Of a stretch of DNA of 64,000 nucleotides, positions 1 through 8,275 are shown piece after piece. Both the position numbers and the translations under genes were made by a program. The first letter of the stretch is position 1; each line of letters begins with the position of its first letter. This stretch comes from Armatimonadota bacterium (GTDB lineage: Bacteria > Armatimonadota > Fimbriimonadia > Fimbriimonadales > Fimbriimonadaceae): NCBI GenBank assembly GCA_016789105.1, contig JAEURN010000004.1:124001-188000 (forward strand), read 5' to 3'. The notes under the pieces were generated by a model. That model was given only the letters and a program-made list of their open reading frames with translations. It had not been told where the DNA came from and ran no database searches.

Positions 1-230
1 CGGCGGCGATGGGGTGATCCATTTTTGATTCGGCAAACTTTTCGTACCCGGAGATCTTGTGGGGCTTTTCCAGGGTGGCCAGGAGATCCACAAAAAGGAT
101 GTCGGCCCCATCGCACGCGTCCAAGGCCTCTGGCCAGTCTGCGAAGACATGGAGTTCGTCCGTTGGTTGGAATGCCCCTTCGGTGTTCCCAACCAGATCC
201 GCGTCTTTGGAGATCAGAACGAACTTCATG
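1..230 (-). CDS. Hypothetical protein, N-terminal 76 residues (runs off window)
   Basis: Starts at an ATG on the minus strand (complement of 228-230) and stays open to the window edge. The protein begins MKFVLISKDADLVGN and has an alternating hydrophobic pattern (KFVLI, DELHVFA, ADILFVDLL) like the beta strands of a Rossmann or response-regulator-like fold. The segment ADILFVDLL sits where a receiver domain would place its phospho-acceptor Asp, but the fragment is too short to assign. It is transcribed divergently from the sigma factor gene. Confidence 0.6.
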
Positions 231-366
231 GTTCGACTATAGAAGACGTGGCAGGGGGTGTGCAAGGGTGCTCGGGGAAAGGCTGATAGGTAAACATTAC
301 TAAAAAATGATATATCATTCATATTCGTGGGACATTGGTGATATGTTCTGCATTCGAGGATTTATT

Positions 367-942
367 GTGGTCAGCATCGACTTCGATTTGGCATCCGACC
401 GGACGGGCGATTTTGAGCGGCTGCGCCGGGAGACCGAGCGGAAGGCCTATTCCATGGCGCTCCAGCTCACCCGCAACGTTTCCGACGCCCAGGATTTGTT
501 GCAGGAGACCTATTGCAAGGCGTGGCGCGGCTTTGGCGGCTATTTGCCGGACCGTCCGTTTTTGAATTGGATTTTGCGGATCATGCAGCGGGCGTATCTG
601 GATGAGAGGCGCCGGGACAACCCGGTGCGGCGGGCCGAGTCACTTGAAGCGGGTGCCGAGTTCGGATATGCCTCGCACGAGTTGTCGGTTGTCGACCCGC
701 ATGAAGGACCGGATTCGGGCTTGATCCGGAACGAGTTGGCCGCCCAAGTCCGTTCCGCGTTGGCCGAATTGCCGCACAGCTACCGCGAAGCCATCGAGCT
801 CTGCGACTTGGCGGGGGTCGGGTATCAGCAAATTGCCGACCGTCAGAACACGACGGTTGGAACCGTCCGCTCGCGGATCCACCGCGGCCGAAAGCTCTTG
901 CGCAAGATTTTGTCGGATCGGGGTGTGCGGCCTGGATTTTAG
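367..942 (+). CDS. RNA polymerase sigma factor, sigma-70/ECF family
   Basis: An ECF-type sigma factor of about 191 residues that would direct RNA polymerase to a specific promoter set. Region 2 contains LTRNVSDAQDLLQETYCKAW and the core-binding helix with FLNWILRIMQRAYLDERRR. Region 4 carries LPHSYREAIELCDLAGVGY followed by the helix-turn-helix QQIADRQNTTVGTVRSRIHR. I chose the GTG at 367 because GAGG lies 8 nt upstream. In-frame ATGs at 307 and 343 lack a ribosome site and would add a hydrophobic-looking leader. No anti-sigma gene is adjacent, so its regulator cannot be named. Confidence 0.88.
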   Translation: MVSIDFDLASDRTGDFERLRRETERKAYSMALQLTRNVSDAQDLLQETYCKAWRGFGGYLPDRPFLNWILRIMQRAYLDERRRDNPVRRAESLEAGAEFGYASHELSVVDPHEGPDSGLIRNELAAQVRSALAELPHSYREAIELCDLAGVGYQQIADRQNTTVGTVRSRIHRGRKLLRKILSDRGVRPGF

Positions 943-992
943 GCCGCTAAGGCCCTAATCCTTTTCGCCCGCCGACCGATACCAAGAATGCG

Positions 993-1166
993 ATGCGAAT
1001 CGGTTCTAACCCCGCCCAACCGGTAATCCGCCCCACGGAGGACGTGGCCAGGCTACAACACCAGGCTTCGGTATTGAAAAAAGCGTTGGAGAGCCAAAAG
1101 GAATCAGCCCAACAATTGATGGACATGATAGAGCCAAAGGGCACACTTTTGGATATCCGCGCTTAG
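993..1166 (+). CDS. Small YjfB-like (putative motility) protein, 57 aa
   Basis: A 57-codon gene from ATG 993 to TAG 1164-1166. The product begins MRIGSNPAQPVIRPTEDVA, continues with a helix containing ASVLKKALESQKESAQQLM and ends GTLLDIRA. That layout (short N-terminal tail, one amphipathic helix with VLKKAL and QQLM, C-terminal (I/L)D(V/I)RA) matches the YjfB-like 'putative motility protein' family from memory. The family's role is not well established. It stands alone between the sigma factor and a small membrane protein, and no flagellar gene is in the window. Confidence 0.6.
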   Translation: MRIGSNPAQPVIRPTEDVARLQHQASVLKKALESQKESAQQLMDMIEPKGTLLDIRA

Positions 1167-1188
1167 CACGGGTATCTTTCGGGGTGGT

Positions 1189-1503
1189 TTGAGCAAGAAG
1201 GCGCCCGTTTCGCCCGTTTGGTGGAAGAATACGTTTTTCCTATTCGGCTTCATGTTGCTCGCCGTGGCGGTCGTGGGCATCTTCCGTGGCGAATCGACCA
1301 TCCGCGATCCGGGGCAAAAGTTTGAGACGGGTTTGGTTATTTTTTATTTTGTCGGCGGGGTTGCGATGTTGGTCAATGGTTGGCTGACGCACGCCCAGTC
1401 GGTTCAAGCCTTCCACGAATATCACGAGCTCCAGGGAGATGGCCCGGGCAAATCAGTTGCCGTAGGGTCGGATTCAGGGGCAGGAGAAGAAGAGAATGGT
1501 TAA
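1189..1503 (+). CDS. Small membrane protein, 104 aa, unknown function
   Basis: Starts with TTG at 1189 after the purine-rich GGGGTGG. It has two predicted membrane segments, FFLFGFMLLAVAVVGIF (about 16-32) and TGLVIFYFVGGVAMLVNGWL (about 47-66), followed by a hydrophilic acidic tail ending GAGEEENG. I do not recognise the family. Its last 8 bases overlap the start of the zinc-ribbon gene, so the two are probably translationally coupled. Confidence 0.65.
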   Translation: MSKKAPVSPVWWKNTFFLFGFMLLAVAVVGIFRGESTIRDPGQKFETGLVIFYFVGGVAMLVNGWLTHAQSVQAFHEYHELQGDGPGKSVAVGSDSGAGEEENG

Positions 1504-1663
1504 GTGCACTGCCTGCGGCAAAGAGATTGAGCACGTCCCGAATTGGTTTGATTCGGTCAACGTGGTGTTGATCTGCAACAATTGTCCCAACCGCGATATC
1601 CGCAACATCAGCGAGATCCGTTTGGACGAAAACGGGAACGAGATCAAAGACCCCAAAAAGTAA
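1496..1663 (+). CDS. Small zinc-ribbon protein, 55 aa
   Basis: ATG at 1496 overlaps the stop of the preceding membrane protein gene, and TAA is at 1661-1663. The sequence MVKCTACGKEIEHVPNWF, then VVLICNNCPNRDIRNI, supplies two CxxC pairs (Cys4/Cys7 and two near residues 27-30), typical of a single zinc ribbon. The remainder is charged. No partner can be named beyond the coupled membrane protein. It converges on the hypothetical gene at 1671. Confidence 0.72.
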   Translation: MVKCTACGKEIEHVPNWFDSVNVVLICNNCPNRDIRNISEIRLDENGNEIKDPKK

Positions 1664-1670
1664 GGCTGAT

Positions 1671-1949
1671 TCAGGCGGCGCGTTCGGCAGAGTCGCCGGA
1701 AATGCGTTCCAGCATAAGCAGAGACGGGGCATATTCCGGGCCGAGTTTATCGATACAGGCCTGGCGCAAGTCGATTTCAGTCAAGAGCGACCAATCGTTG
1801 ACGGTGACCCGCGCCAAAAGGTTTTGGCCCGCCCACCAGACGGTGGCCTGGTGAACGCCTTCGATCGTCGCAAGAAAGTCTTGGACGTCGATCGGGTCGG
1901 GCGGCATATTCCGAACGACTTTAAGGTGCACATCAGGTTTATCGGGCAA
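1671..1949 (-). CDS. Hypothetical protein, 92 aa, last gene of the gatC operon
   Basis: Begins with TTG at 1949, 3 nt after the stop of the nucleotidyltransferase gene, which suggests coupling. An internal ATG at residue 15 is an alternative start. The sequence shows alternating strand and helix character (VHLKVVRNM, VQDFLATIEGVHQATVWWAG, NLLARVTVN), like a small alpha/beta domain. No recognised motif. Its only functional hint is position at the 3' end of the gatC-gatA-ispE operon. Confidence 0.6.
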   Translation of the reverse strand: MPDKPDVHLKVVRNMPPDPIDVQDFLATIEGVHQATVWWAGQNLLARVTVNDWSLLTEIDLRQACIDKLGPEYAPSLLMLERISGDSAERAA

Positions 1950-1952
1950 AGA

Positions 1953-2684
1953 TCAAGATTCTGAACCCCTGATGATTGCCTGATATTGTGCGAACGTATC
2001 GATATCAGTGCCGATGTCCGAAGCATGGGTGACTACGGCCTGGACTCCTGACCTGAGGAACGCCCCCACCGCTGATTCGACGGCCGACACGGGAACCATG
2101 TAGGGGAACAGTTTGGTGGCGGCTATCAGGAGGAGGGTCCGCAGCCCGGCGATTTGCCCTAATTGGAGCGGCGACTTGCGGGCGTTGTAGGCCGCTTGGA
2201 TGACCGGTTTGGCTTCTTGGAACGCCTGGATGTCGATGAGGCAAATGTTTCCGCCGGTGAATTCGCCTTCCCGGAGTTTCAGGCTGGTGCGGTGGAGTCC
2301 GGGGTGATCCCGGCGGCAATCTTCCATGGGGATGATCGGCCAATTCCATCCGGCGTCATCGTTGCAGTCGGCAAGGAAGGTTCTGATTGACTCGGCTTTG
2401 AGGTACGGCAGGTCGGCGGTGACGAGCAGGAATTTTTTGGTGGTGACGAGCCCGGCGCCGATTTCGATGGATTCGACAAACGAGCCGCCACCGTGGGTTT
2501 GCCTCCACTCAGTCCGGGATGGCCCCCCCACAACGATCGGGTCGGCAAACTCCCGGCAGACGGAATGGACATGGTCGGCCAAGGTTGCGCCCTTCCACGG
2601 CAGGGCCGAGCGGGTCGCGGCCCCGGTTTGGGCGGCCGTTTCAGCATCAGATTGCCCAGCAGCTAGGATGACAATGTCGTGCAT
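1953..2684 (-). CDS. NTP transferase-like protein (MobA/GT-A fold), degenerate signature
   Basis: 243 residues from ATG 2684, which lies inside the 3' end of ispE (22-bp overlap). The N terminus MHDIVILAAGQSD and ALPWKGATLADHV follow the layout of MobA/IspD-type nucleotidyltransferases, and LLVTADLPYL gives the metal-binding DxP-like strand. The usual GGxSxRMG/K nucleotide loop is replaced by AAGQSDAETAAQTGAATRS, which lacks the invariant Gly pair and Lys. Substrate is therefore unknown and activity uncertain. Position directly after ispE suggests an isoprenoid or cofactor connection, but this is inference. Confidence 0.75.
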   Translation of the reverse strand: MHDIVILAAGQSDAETAAQTGAATRSALPWKGATLADHVHSVCREFADPIVVGGPSRTEWRQTHGGGSFVESIEIGAGLVTTKKFLLVTADLPYLKAESIRTFLADCNDDAGWNWPIIPMEDCRRDHPGLHRTSLKLREGEFTGGNICLIDIQAFQEAKPVIQAAYNARKSPLQLGQIAGLRTLLLIAATKLFPYMVPVSAVESAVGAFLRSGVQAVVTHASDIGTDIDTFAQYQAIIRGSES

Positions 2685-3496
2685 AGGGATTCTTTGCGGG
2701 AGAGGAATCGGGCCGAGAAGATTTCGCCCAGTCGTTCTTGTTCCAGTAAAAGTTTGGCGCGTTGGGCGGCAACACCGTCCGGAAAAATCCCGAAGACGGC
2801 GGTTCCGGAACCGGTTAGCGAGGCGACCTTGGCCCCGTTGGCCAAAAGCCGCTCGGCGATGTCCCCGCATTCGCATGGGGCCACCCGCTCAAAGTCGTTG
2901 TAGAGGTCTTGCCAGTTGTCAGGAAACCCCTTTTGTGGCCGGGGCGCGGCATCTAGTTTCCGGTAAGCCTCGCCGGTGGGCATGCCGATCCCGGGTTTGA
3001 CGACCAGGAGGGAATCCTCGCCAAGATCCTCATTGGGTGTGACGATTTCGCCGTAGCCTTCGACCTTGGCGAACCCGCCCACCAGGAAATAGGGGACATC
3101 GGCTCCGACGGCGAAGGCAACTTCCCGGGCGAAATGTGCGGAGACCATATGGGGCATCACGCGCATCAGGCACCTCAAAAGTCCGGCGGCATCGCTGGAT
3201 CCCCCGCCCAGTCCCGCCTCATTGGGGATCTGCTTATCCAAGGTGATGTGGAGCGGGGCGACGGGCACCAACTCTCGAACGAGGCGGAGCGCCTTGGTCA
3301 ACGTGTTGTTGGCCGGCAAACCCGGCCAATTGCATTCGATGAGGTCTTCTCCCGTGGGGGAATCGCCGACTGAAATCTGGTCGGCCAGGGAGATGGATTG
3401 GAACAGGGATCGGATGGGGTGGTAGCCGCTGTGGTCGGGCGGATCGACAGCTAGGAACAAATTGATTTTTGCCGGGCACAAGGTTGAGCAGATCAT
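2663..3496 (-). CDS. ispE: 4-diphosphocytidyl-2-C-methyl-D-erythritol kinase
   Basis: Phosphorylates the 2-hydroxyl of CDP-methylerythritol with ATP, a step of the non-mevalonate isoprenoid pathway. At 277 residues it has normal length. The GHMP kinase features are intact: substrate-side Lys10 in CPAKINLFL, the glycine-rich phosphate loop PNEAGLGGGSSDAAG (91-105), GADVPYFLVGG with the catalytic Asp near 133, and the C-terminal LTGSGTAVFGIF loop. ATG 3496 overlaps the stop of the upstream membrane-protein gene by 4 bp. Confidence 0.95.
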   Translation of the reverse strand: MICSTLCPAKINLFLAVDPPDHSGYHPIRSLFQSISLADQISVGDSPTGEDLIECNWPGLPANNTLTKALRLVRELVPVAPLHITLDKQIPNEAGLGGGSSDAAGLLRCLMRVMPHMVSAHFAREVAFAVGADVPYFLVGGFAKVEGYGEIVTPNEDLGEDSLLVVKPGIGMPTGEAYRKLDAAPRPQKGFPDNWQDLYNDFERVAPCECGDIAERLLANGAKVASLTGSGTAVFGIFPDGVAAQRAKLLLEQERLGEIFSARFLSRKESLCTTLSS

Positions 3497-4347
3497 GGTT
3501 CCACCGCTTGGTCTTCATTCCCGTTTGTGATCGGCGGGACAGGTGGTGGCGCCTGAGAAAGTTCTTGACGGGGCCCGACCGTTTCCCCGGGCAGTGTGTG
3601 GATGGTTTGGGTGAAAGGCATCAACTCGATTTCATCCAGGGCCTTGTCGATGGCGGAGAACTGCATTTTCGCTTCCGCGACGATGTTCAGGAATTCCTTG
3701 GTTTCGTTTTCTGGCGACCGCCCCGCCAGGGTGTAGTTGAGCATTCGGATGCGGAGCGTGTCGAGGGTCGTGGAAAACACGACGCATTGGGCTTCGGCCC
3801 TTTCGACTCCGGCGATGGCAAGTTTGTATTGCTGGGTGTATTCGGCGACATTGCGGTCGGCGACTTTGTAGAGTTCTTGGGCTTGCGGGTCGTTCACAAG
3901 CCTTTCGCCGGCCAAGAGCTTCGGGTTGTTCAGGCTTTCGGACTGGTGGATTTCCCGAAGGGCCACGTCGGCCCGGCGGAGGGCCCGGTAGATATCCGGC
4001 ATAGTCGTGGAGATGGTGCGTTCAAGTTCATGGAGGTCGGCGATCCGGCTCCGCCGGAGTTTGCCCAGGGCCTCGCCGAGTTTGTCCCGCCTTTGCCGGC
4101 ATTCCTTCCAGAGGTATCGAAACCGTTCGTGGTGGAACCGTTTTGGGATGGACCGGAGGAAGGCACTGTAGAAAATCCACGCCATAGCGAGCGATCCGGC
4201 GGCATAGGCGATGGGGTTATCCCGGGCGAACGGGTTGGAAAGAAAGAGCCAAGTGACGAGGACGGTCATCCCGACAGCAGATATCGTCCTGAAGCTGGAC
4301 GCTTCCACCAAGAATGCCTTCCAGTCGCGGCGGCGGATATCGTCCAT
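3493..4347 (-). CDS. Membrane-anchored coiled-coil protein, 284 aa
   Basis: Two N-terminal membrane segments (about 24-41, FRTISAVGMTVLVTWLFLS, and about 49-65, YAAGSLAMAWIFYSAFL) are followed by a long charged helical region rich in Glu, Arg and Lys (about 75-235) and a proline-rich tail APPPVPPI. I do not recognise the family. It lies between gatA and ispE with a 12-nt gap and a 4-nt overlap respectively, so it is co-transcribed. The helical region probably lies in the cytoplasm, but this is only inferred. Confidence 0.75.
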   Translation of the reverse strand: MDDIRRRDWKAFLVEASSFRTISAVGMTVLVTWLFLSNPFARDNPIAYAAGSLAMAWIFYSAFLRSIPKRFHHERFRYLWKECRQRRDKLGEALGKLRRSRIADLHELERTISTTMPDIYRALRRADVALREIHQSESLNNPKLLAGERLVNDPQAQELYKVADRNVAEYTQQYKLAIAGVERAEAQCVVFSTTLDTLRIRMLNYTLAGRSPENETKEFLNIVAEAKMQFSAIDKALDEIELMPFTQTIHTLPGETVGPRQELSQAPPPVPPITNGNEDQAVEP

Positions 4348-4359
4348 TGGTGTCGGATC

Positions 4360-5808
4360 CTAAAGGATCGGCGGGCGGCGGTAATCCCGACCGAATGCCT
4401 GTTCGATTGCATAGGCGTCGCGGAGCATGACTTCGTCGCCCATGACGGGGCCGGTCAGCAAGAATCCGACGGGAAGGTCGTGGGCCAGGCCGCACGGGAT
4501 GCTGATGCTGGGGAATCCGCCCATGTTGGCGGGGATGGTGCACATATCCAATGCCTTCAACGCCATTTGGTCTTTGATCCCTCCCAGTTTCGGCGCGACG
4601 ATGGGGCTGGTCGGGCTAACGACGTAATCGACGTCTTGATAGGCGCGCTCAAACTCGGCGGCCATGAGCCCGCGCACTTGTTGGGCGCGGTGGTAGTAGG
4701 CGTCGTAATATCCGCTGCTGAGGGCATAGGTTCCCACCATGATCCGGAGCTTGACTTCAGGTCCGAAGAGTTCGCCGCGGGTTTTGGAGAAGTTGCCGAT
4801 ATGGCCTTCGCCGACAATCCGGGGGCCAAAACGGACGCCATCGAACCGAGCGAGATTGGAGCTGGCCTCCGCAGGGGCGATGATGTAATAGGTCGTGACC
4901 CCGAATCCGATGCTGGGCAAGCTGATCCTTTTGAGTTCGGCCCCTTGCCTGACCAGGTTATCGAGGGCGAGTTCGAAGACATCTTTGACTTCTGGGTCAA
5001 TTTCCGTCCCGAAGAGTTCATCGGGAAGCCCGAGTTTGAGTCCCTTGACCGACCCGGATTTGAGCGCGGAGATGTCGATCTTTGAATCCGGCAAAGAAGT
5101 GGAATCGAGGGGATCGTGGCCAGAGATGGCTTGGCTAAGCAAGGCGACATCCTCGACGCACTTCCCAAACGGGCCAATCTGGTCGAGACTTGAGGCAAAG
5201 GCGACGAGCCCGTAGCGGGAAACCCTCCCGTACGTCGGTTTGAACCCAACGAGGCCGCAGAGTGCGGCGGGGAACCGGATCGACCCGCCGGTATCGCTGC
5301 CAAGTGAGATGGGGGCGAGTTCGGCACTGACCGCAGCCGCCGAACCTCCTGAGGATCCGCCGGCTGCCCTTTCCGTGTCCCAGGGATTGCACACGGGCCC
5401 GAACGCACTGTTTTCGTTGGTCGTCCCCATTGCAAACTCGTCCAGGTTTGTCTTTCCCAACGGGACGAGTCCCTGGCTCTTCAGTTGGGAGACGACGGTT
5501 GCATCGAATGGGGGGACGTAGTTTTCAAGGATGCGGCTTGCGCAGGTGGTTTTGAGTCCAATGGTCGAAAGGTTATCTTTTAGGGCAACCGGCACGCCGC
5601 AAAGCGGGGCGGCATGGCCGGAATCGATCATGGCTTGGGCCGAATCGGCAGCGGCCATTGCCCCTTCGGCATCGAGGGTGAGATAGGCGTTGTAATTGGC
5701 GTTTTCGCGGTTGATCCGGTCTATGAATTCTTGTGCGACTTCACGGCAGGAGGCCTTCCGGCCTTGGATCAGGGCCGCAATCTCGGTGGCCGTCAGGTCG
5801 GTTAGCAA
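4360..5808 (-). CDS. gatA: Asp-tRNA(Asn)/Glu-tRNA(Gln) amidotransferase subunit A
   Basis: The glutaminase subunit of GatCAB, which makes Gln-tRNA(Gln) or Asn-tRNA(Asn) by transamidation. The amidase signature is complete: the catalytic Lys in GVPVALKDNLS, the Gly/Ser loop AAGGSSGGSAAAV, and the nucleophile loop LGSDTGGSIRFPAA. The frame stays open into gatC, but a TTG at 5808, 10 nt after GAGGAG, gives a protein starting MLTDLTATEIAALI of 482 residues, the usual size. The stop of gatC is 7 nt away. gatB is not in the window. Confidence 0.95.
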   Translation of the reverse strand: MLTDLTATEIAALIQGRKASCREVAQEFIDRINRENANYNAYLTLDAEGAMAAADSAQAMIDSGHAAPLCGVPVALKDNLSTIGLKTTCASRILENYVPPFDATVVSQLKSQGLVPLGKTNLDEFAMGTTNENSAFGPVCNPWDTERAAGGSSGGSAAAVSAELAPISLGSDTGGSIRFPAALCGLVGFKPTYGRVSRYGLVAFASSLDQIGPFGKCVEDVALLSQAISGHDPLDSTSLPDSKIDISALKSGSVKGLKLGLPDELFGTEIDPEVKDVFELALDNLVRQGAELKRISLPSIGFGVTTYYIIAPAEASSNLARFDGVRFGPRIVGEGHIGNFSKTRGELFGPEVKLRIMVGTYALSSGYYDAYYHRAQQVRGLMAAEFERAYQDVDYVVSPTSPIVAPKLGGIKDQMALKALDMCTIPANMGGFPSISIPCGLAHDLPVGFLLTGPVMGDEVMLRDAYAIEQAFGRDYRRPPIL

Positions 5809-5815
5809 ATCCAGG

Positions 5816-6106
5816 TCACTCCTCGATGATGGTGGGGACGATGAACAGCCCCGCCTTGGTTTCGGCCGCATTGGCCAGGGCCGCATCGCGGGGGAGGCAG
5901 GGGCGCACTTGGTCGCTGGAAAAGACGTTGCGCATGGCGACCGCATGGGGTTTGGGCGCGAGCCCTTCCACATCGAGGGATTGAATATCTTCAAAGTGGC
6001 CGAGGAGGGCGTTGAGCTGGGTTTGGAAGCTCATGAGCTCGGGTTCCGAGAGTTCCAAACGGGCCAGTTGTGCCACATGGCGCACCTCGTCCAACGAAAT
6101 CGACAT
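5816..6106 (-). CDS. gatC: Asp-tRNA(Asn)/Glu-tRNA(Gln) amidotransferase subunit C
   Basis: 96 residues starting MSISLDEVRHVAQLARLELS, the typical GatC N terminus, with the linker motif VEGLAP and the C-terminal IVPTIIEE. GatC wraps around GatA and tethers it to GatB. It heads the six-gene minus-strand operon ending at 1671. There is no Shine-Dalgarno sequence, but a perfect TATAAT (complement of 6114-6119) lies exactly 7 nt before the ATG, which fits a leaderless transcript. Confidence 0.95.
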   Translation of the reverse strand: MSISLDEVRHVAQLARLELSEPELMSFQTQLNALLGHFEDIQSLDVEGLAPKPHAVAMRNVFSSDQVRPCLPRDAALANAAETKAGLFIVPTIIEE

Positions 6107-6113
6107 GGCGGTG

Positions 6114-6133
6114 ATTATAGCCTCAGATAGAAT
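6114..6133. promoter_or_regulatory. Divergent -10 boxes for gatC operon and DUF255-like gene
   Basis: On the minus strand, TATAAT (6114-6119) sits 7 nt before the gatC ATG. On the plus strand, TAGAAT (6128-6133) sits 8 nt before the ATG at 6142, with GGAGGGG between them. The two boxes lie only 8 nt apart, so the divergent promoters must overlap. No convincing -35 element was found for either. Confidence 0.5.
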
Positions 6134-6141
6134 GGAGGGGC

Positions 6142-8115
6142 ATGTCCGTTTGGGGTCGCCGGGGAAGCTATGCCGCCACCGCCTTTGTTGCGACATTTTT
6201 TGTCGTGGTTTCCACGGTCGGGCATGTTGCCGCCCCGTTTGTCGAGCCGGAGGTGAACCGCGACTTGGATTCCTCGCCGGCGGATTTTATCCGGATGGCC
6301 CGGGAGCAGAAGGTTCTGTGGCGCGCTTGGGGGCCGGAAACGGTTGCCGAATCGAAGCGTCGCGACCGGCCGATCTTTCTGGTTGCCGCTGCCCCTTGGT
6401 CGGCGGCGGGACAACGCATCGACGAGTTGCTTTCAACCGTGGAAGCCGCCGAATTCCTCAGTCAGAAATATGTCTGTGTCCGGGTCGACCTGTTGGCTGA
6501 CCCGGCGTGGCGTGCGGCTCCGTTGGCGATTGCGCGGGCCAATCGGGGAGATGCCCCGGACTTTTTTGTCGGTGTGGTGACGGGAGATGGGCGGGTCGTC
6601 TCTTCAATAGGCCAAAGGGAGCTTTCAACGATGAGTCAAGCTGTTTTCATCGCCACGATGAACCGCATTCTGCGGGCAGCGGTCGACACGGATCAGAACC
6701 TGGACGATGCCGCCCGGCAAGAAGTCTTGAGCTTGCGGGGAGCCATTGAATCTGGGGGCACCGAAACCGACGATTATGCGGCCAAGGCGGAGAACGCGTT
6801 GGCTGCCTATTCCCGTTTGGTGCCATACGAGGCGGACTTTTTGATCGATACCGGCCACTCCGACCGGGTTGCTGAATGGGTGGACTCCCTGTTGGGCTCG
6901 ACCCGGTGCGACGTTACTTGGGGGGGATTCTTTGAGACTTGGGTGGAGGAAACCGGAACAACCCGGTTTTCCAAGTCTTCATTTTCAAATGCGGGCATGC
7001 TCCGTGTTTTGGCCCGGCTTTGGGTGGCCGGGTCTCAGCCCCGGCACTTGGGGGCCGCCAAGTGGCAGTTTGACTACGTTGCCGACCGCTTTTGCCGCGA
7101 AGACTCGTCGGCCGGCGATTATGTCCAATGGGAAGATGCGTTTCGGTCGCCCTATTACTCGTTCCCCCGGCGGCGGGTGGAAGGGTTTTTGACGCAAGAG
7201 GAGCTGAAACTGGCCGAAAAGGGGTTGGGAATCCGGTATGGCATGCCCATCCAAGGTTTGCCGCGGATGGTTGACATCGACGATTGGGCCGATGGCGGTC
7301 AGCGGTTGGCGGGCGTGCTTGAAAAGCTCCGAGCGCAAGTTGAGAAACCCGAGGGCCCCCGCGGCGAGATGGTCTCCTTTGAGGCACAAGCCGACGCGGT
7401 GCAGTCTCTGCTTTATTCGGCTCGGATCATGGGCGACGAAGATCGGCGGGACGTTGCATTAAACGCCTTCCGGCAGTTGAGGTCGCGGATGCGGGCCGGG
7501 ATCGACGACGTGGTGGCAGGTCCGCCTTCCCAGGATGGCCTCACGGTTGGGCTGCCGACCTATTTGGCCTATGCGGCAGCAGCTTGGGAGGCCTATCTGG
7601 TTGGGGGGGAGGTGGACGATGCCTGGGACGGGGTTCAGGTGCTGGATCGCGCCATTTTCCTTTACCGAGATTCTGGCAAGTCGTTGTGGTGTGGCGACCA
7701 ATCGGCTTTTGATGAGAATTGGCGGCCCGTCATCGCTCCGCCGGTTTTCGACGGCGTGTCGCGTTCCCCGGTCGGGGAATTGATCCGGCTGTGCACGGTT
7801 TATTCCGCGTGGCCGGGCTGCAAATCGCACCGGGGGAGCTTGATCCGGGCCCGAGATTCTGCAGTGGCTCAATCTAGCTGGGTGTTGAGCGAATCCCCCC
7901 GAAATCTTGGTGGGTTGGCCGTTGCGATTTTGCGGATGCACCGCGGGCAAATCATTGGGTTTAGCGGGGAAGTGGATTTTGCCGACTGGGAGGGCCGGCA
8001 CCCGGGCTTGCCCTTGGTCCGCTTGGAGGGTGGGGCACCAGGCTTGCGGCTCTTTTCCAACGGCATTTGGACGGGCCCTTACCGGCAAGATGAGTTGGAA
8101 CCTCACCTGAGGTAA
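6142..8115 (+). CDS. DUF255/YyaL-like secreted protein, thioredoxin domain without CxxC
   Basis: 657 residues with an N-terminal signal/anchor (about 10-30, AATAFVATFFVVVSTVGHV). Residues 63-81 (WGPETVAESKRRDRPIFLV) match the entry of the DUF255 thioredoxin-like domain found in YyaL/spermatogenesis-associated protein 20 relatives. In that family the next segment holds CxWC, but here it reads APWSAAGQRI with no cysteine, so a redox role is unlikely. The rest is helical and could be the alpha/alpha-toroid that follows in the family. Function unknown. The gene is monocistronic with GGAGGGG before ATG. Confidence 0.68.
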   Translation: MSVWGRRGSYAATAFVATFFVVVSTVGHVAAPFVEPEVNRDLDSSPADFIRMAREQKVLWRAWGPETVAESKRRDRPIFLVAAAPWSAAGQRIDELLSTVEAAEFLSQKYVCVRVDLLADPAWRAAPLAIARANRGDAPDFFVGVVTGDGRVVSSIGQRELSTMSQAVFIATMNRILRAAVDTDQNLDDAARQEVLSLRGAIESGGTETDDYAAKAENALAAYSRLVPYEADFLIDTGHSDRVAEWVDSLLGSTRCDVTWGGFFETWVEETGTTRFSKSSFSNAGMLRVLARLWVAGSQPRHLGAAKWQFDYVADRFCREDSSAGDYVQWEDAFRSPYYSFPRRRVEGFLTQEELKLAEKGLGIRYGMPIQGLPRMVDIDDWADGGQRLAGVLEKLRAQVEKPEGPRGEMVSFEAQADAVQSLLYSARIMGDEDRRDVALNAFRQLRSRMRAGIDDVVAGPPSQDGLTVGLPTYLAYAAAAWEAYLVGGEVDDAWDGVQVLDRAIFLYRDSGKSLWCGDQSAFDENWRPVIAPPVFDGVSRSPVGELIRLCTVYSAWPGCKSHRGSLIRARDSAVAQSSWVLSESPRNLGGLAVAILRMHRGQIIGFSGEVDFADWEGRHPGLPLVRLEGGAPGLRLFSNGIWTGPYRQDELEPHLR

Positions 8116-8158
8116 GGTCCCTGTCATCCCGATCTTTTGGGTTAGACTACCGAGGCCC

Positions 8159-8247
<89 letters not shown>

Positions 8248-8275
8248 TTTTTTTCTAGGTTAGCGTTTCTGGAAA

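Noticed and set aside
3469-5085. 538-codon open frame on the plus strand opposite ispE and gatA
   Set aside because: Antisense to three convincing genes. Codon pattern follows the GC bias of the opposite strand, and no domain is visible.
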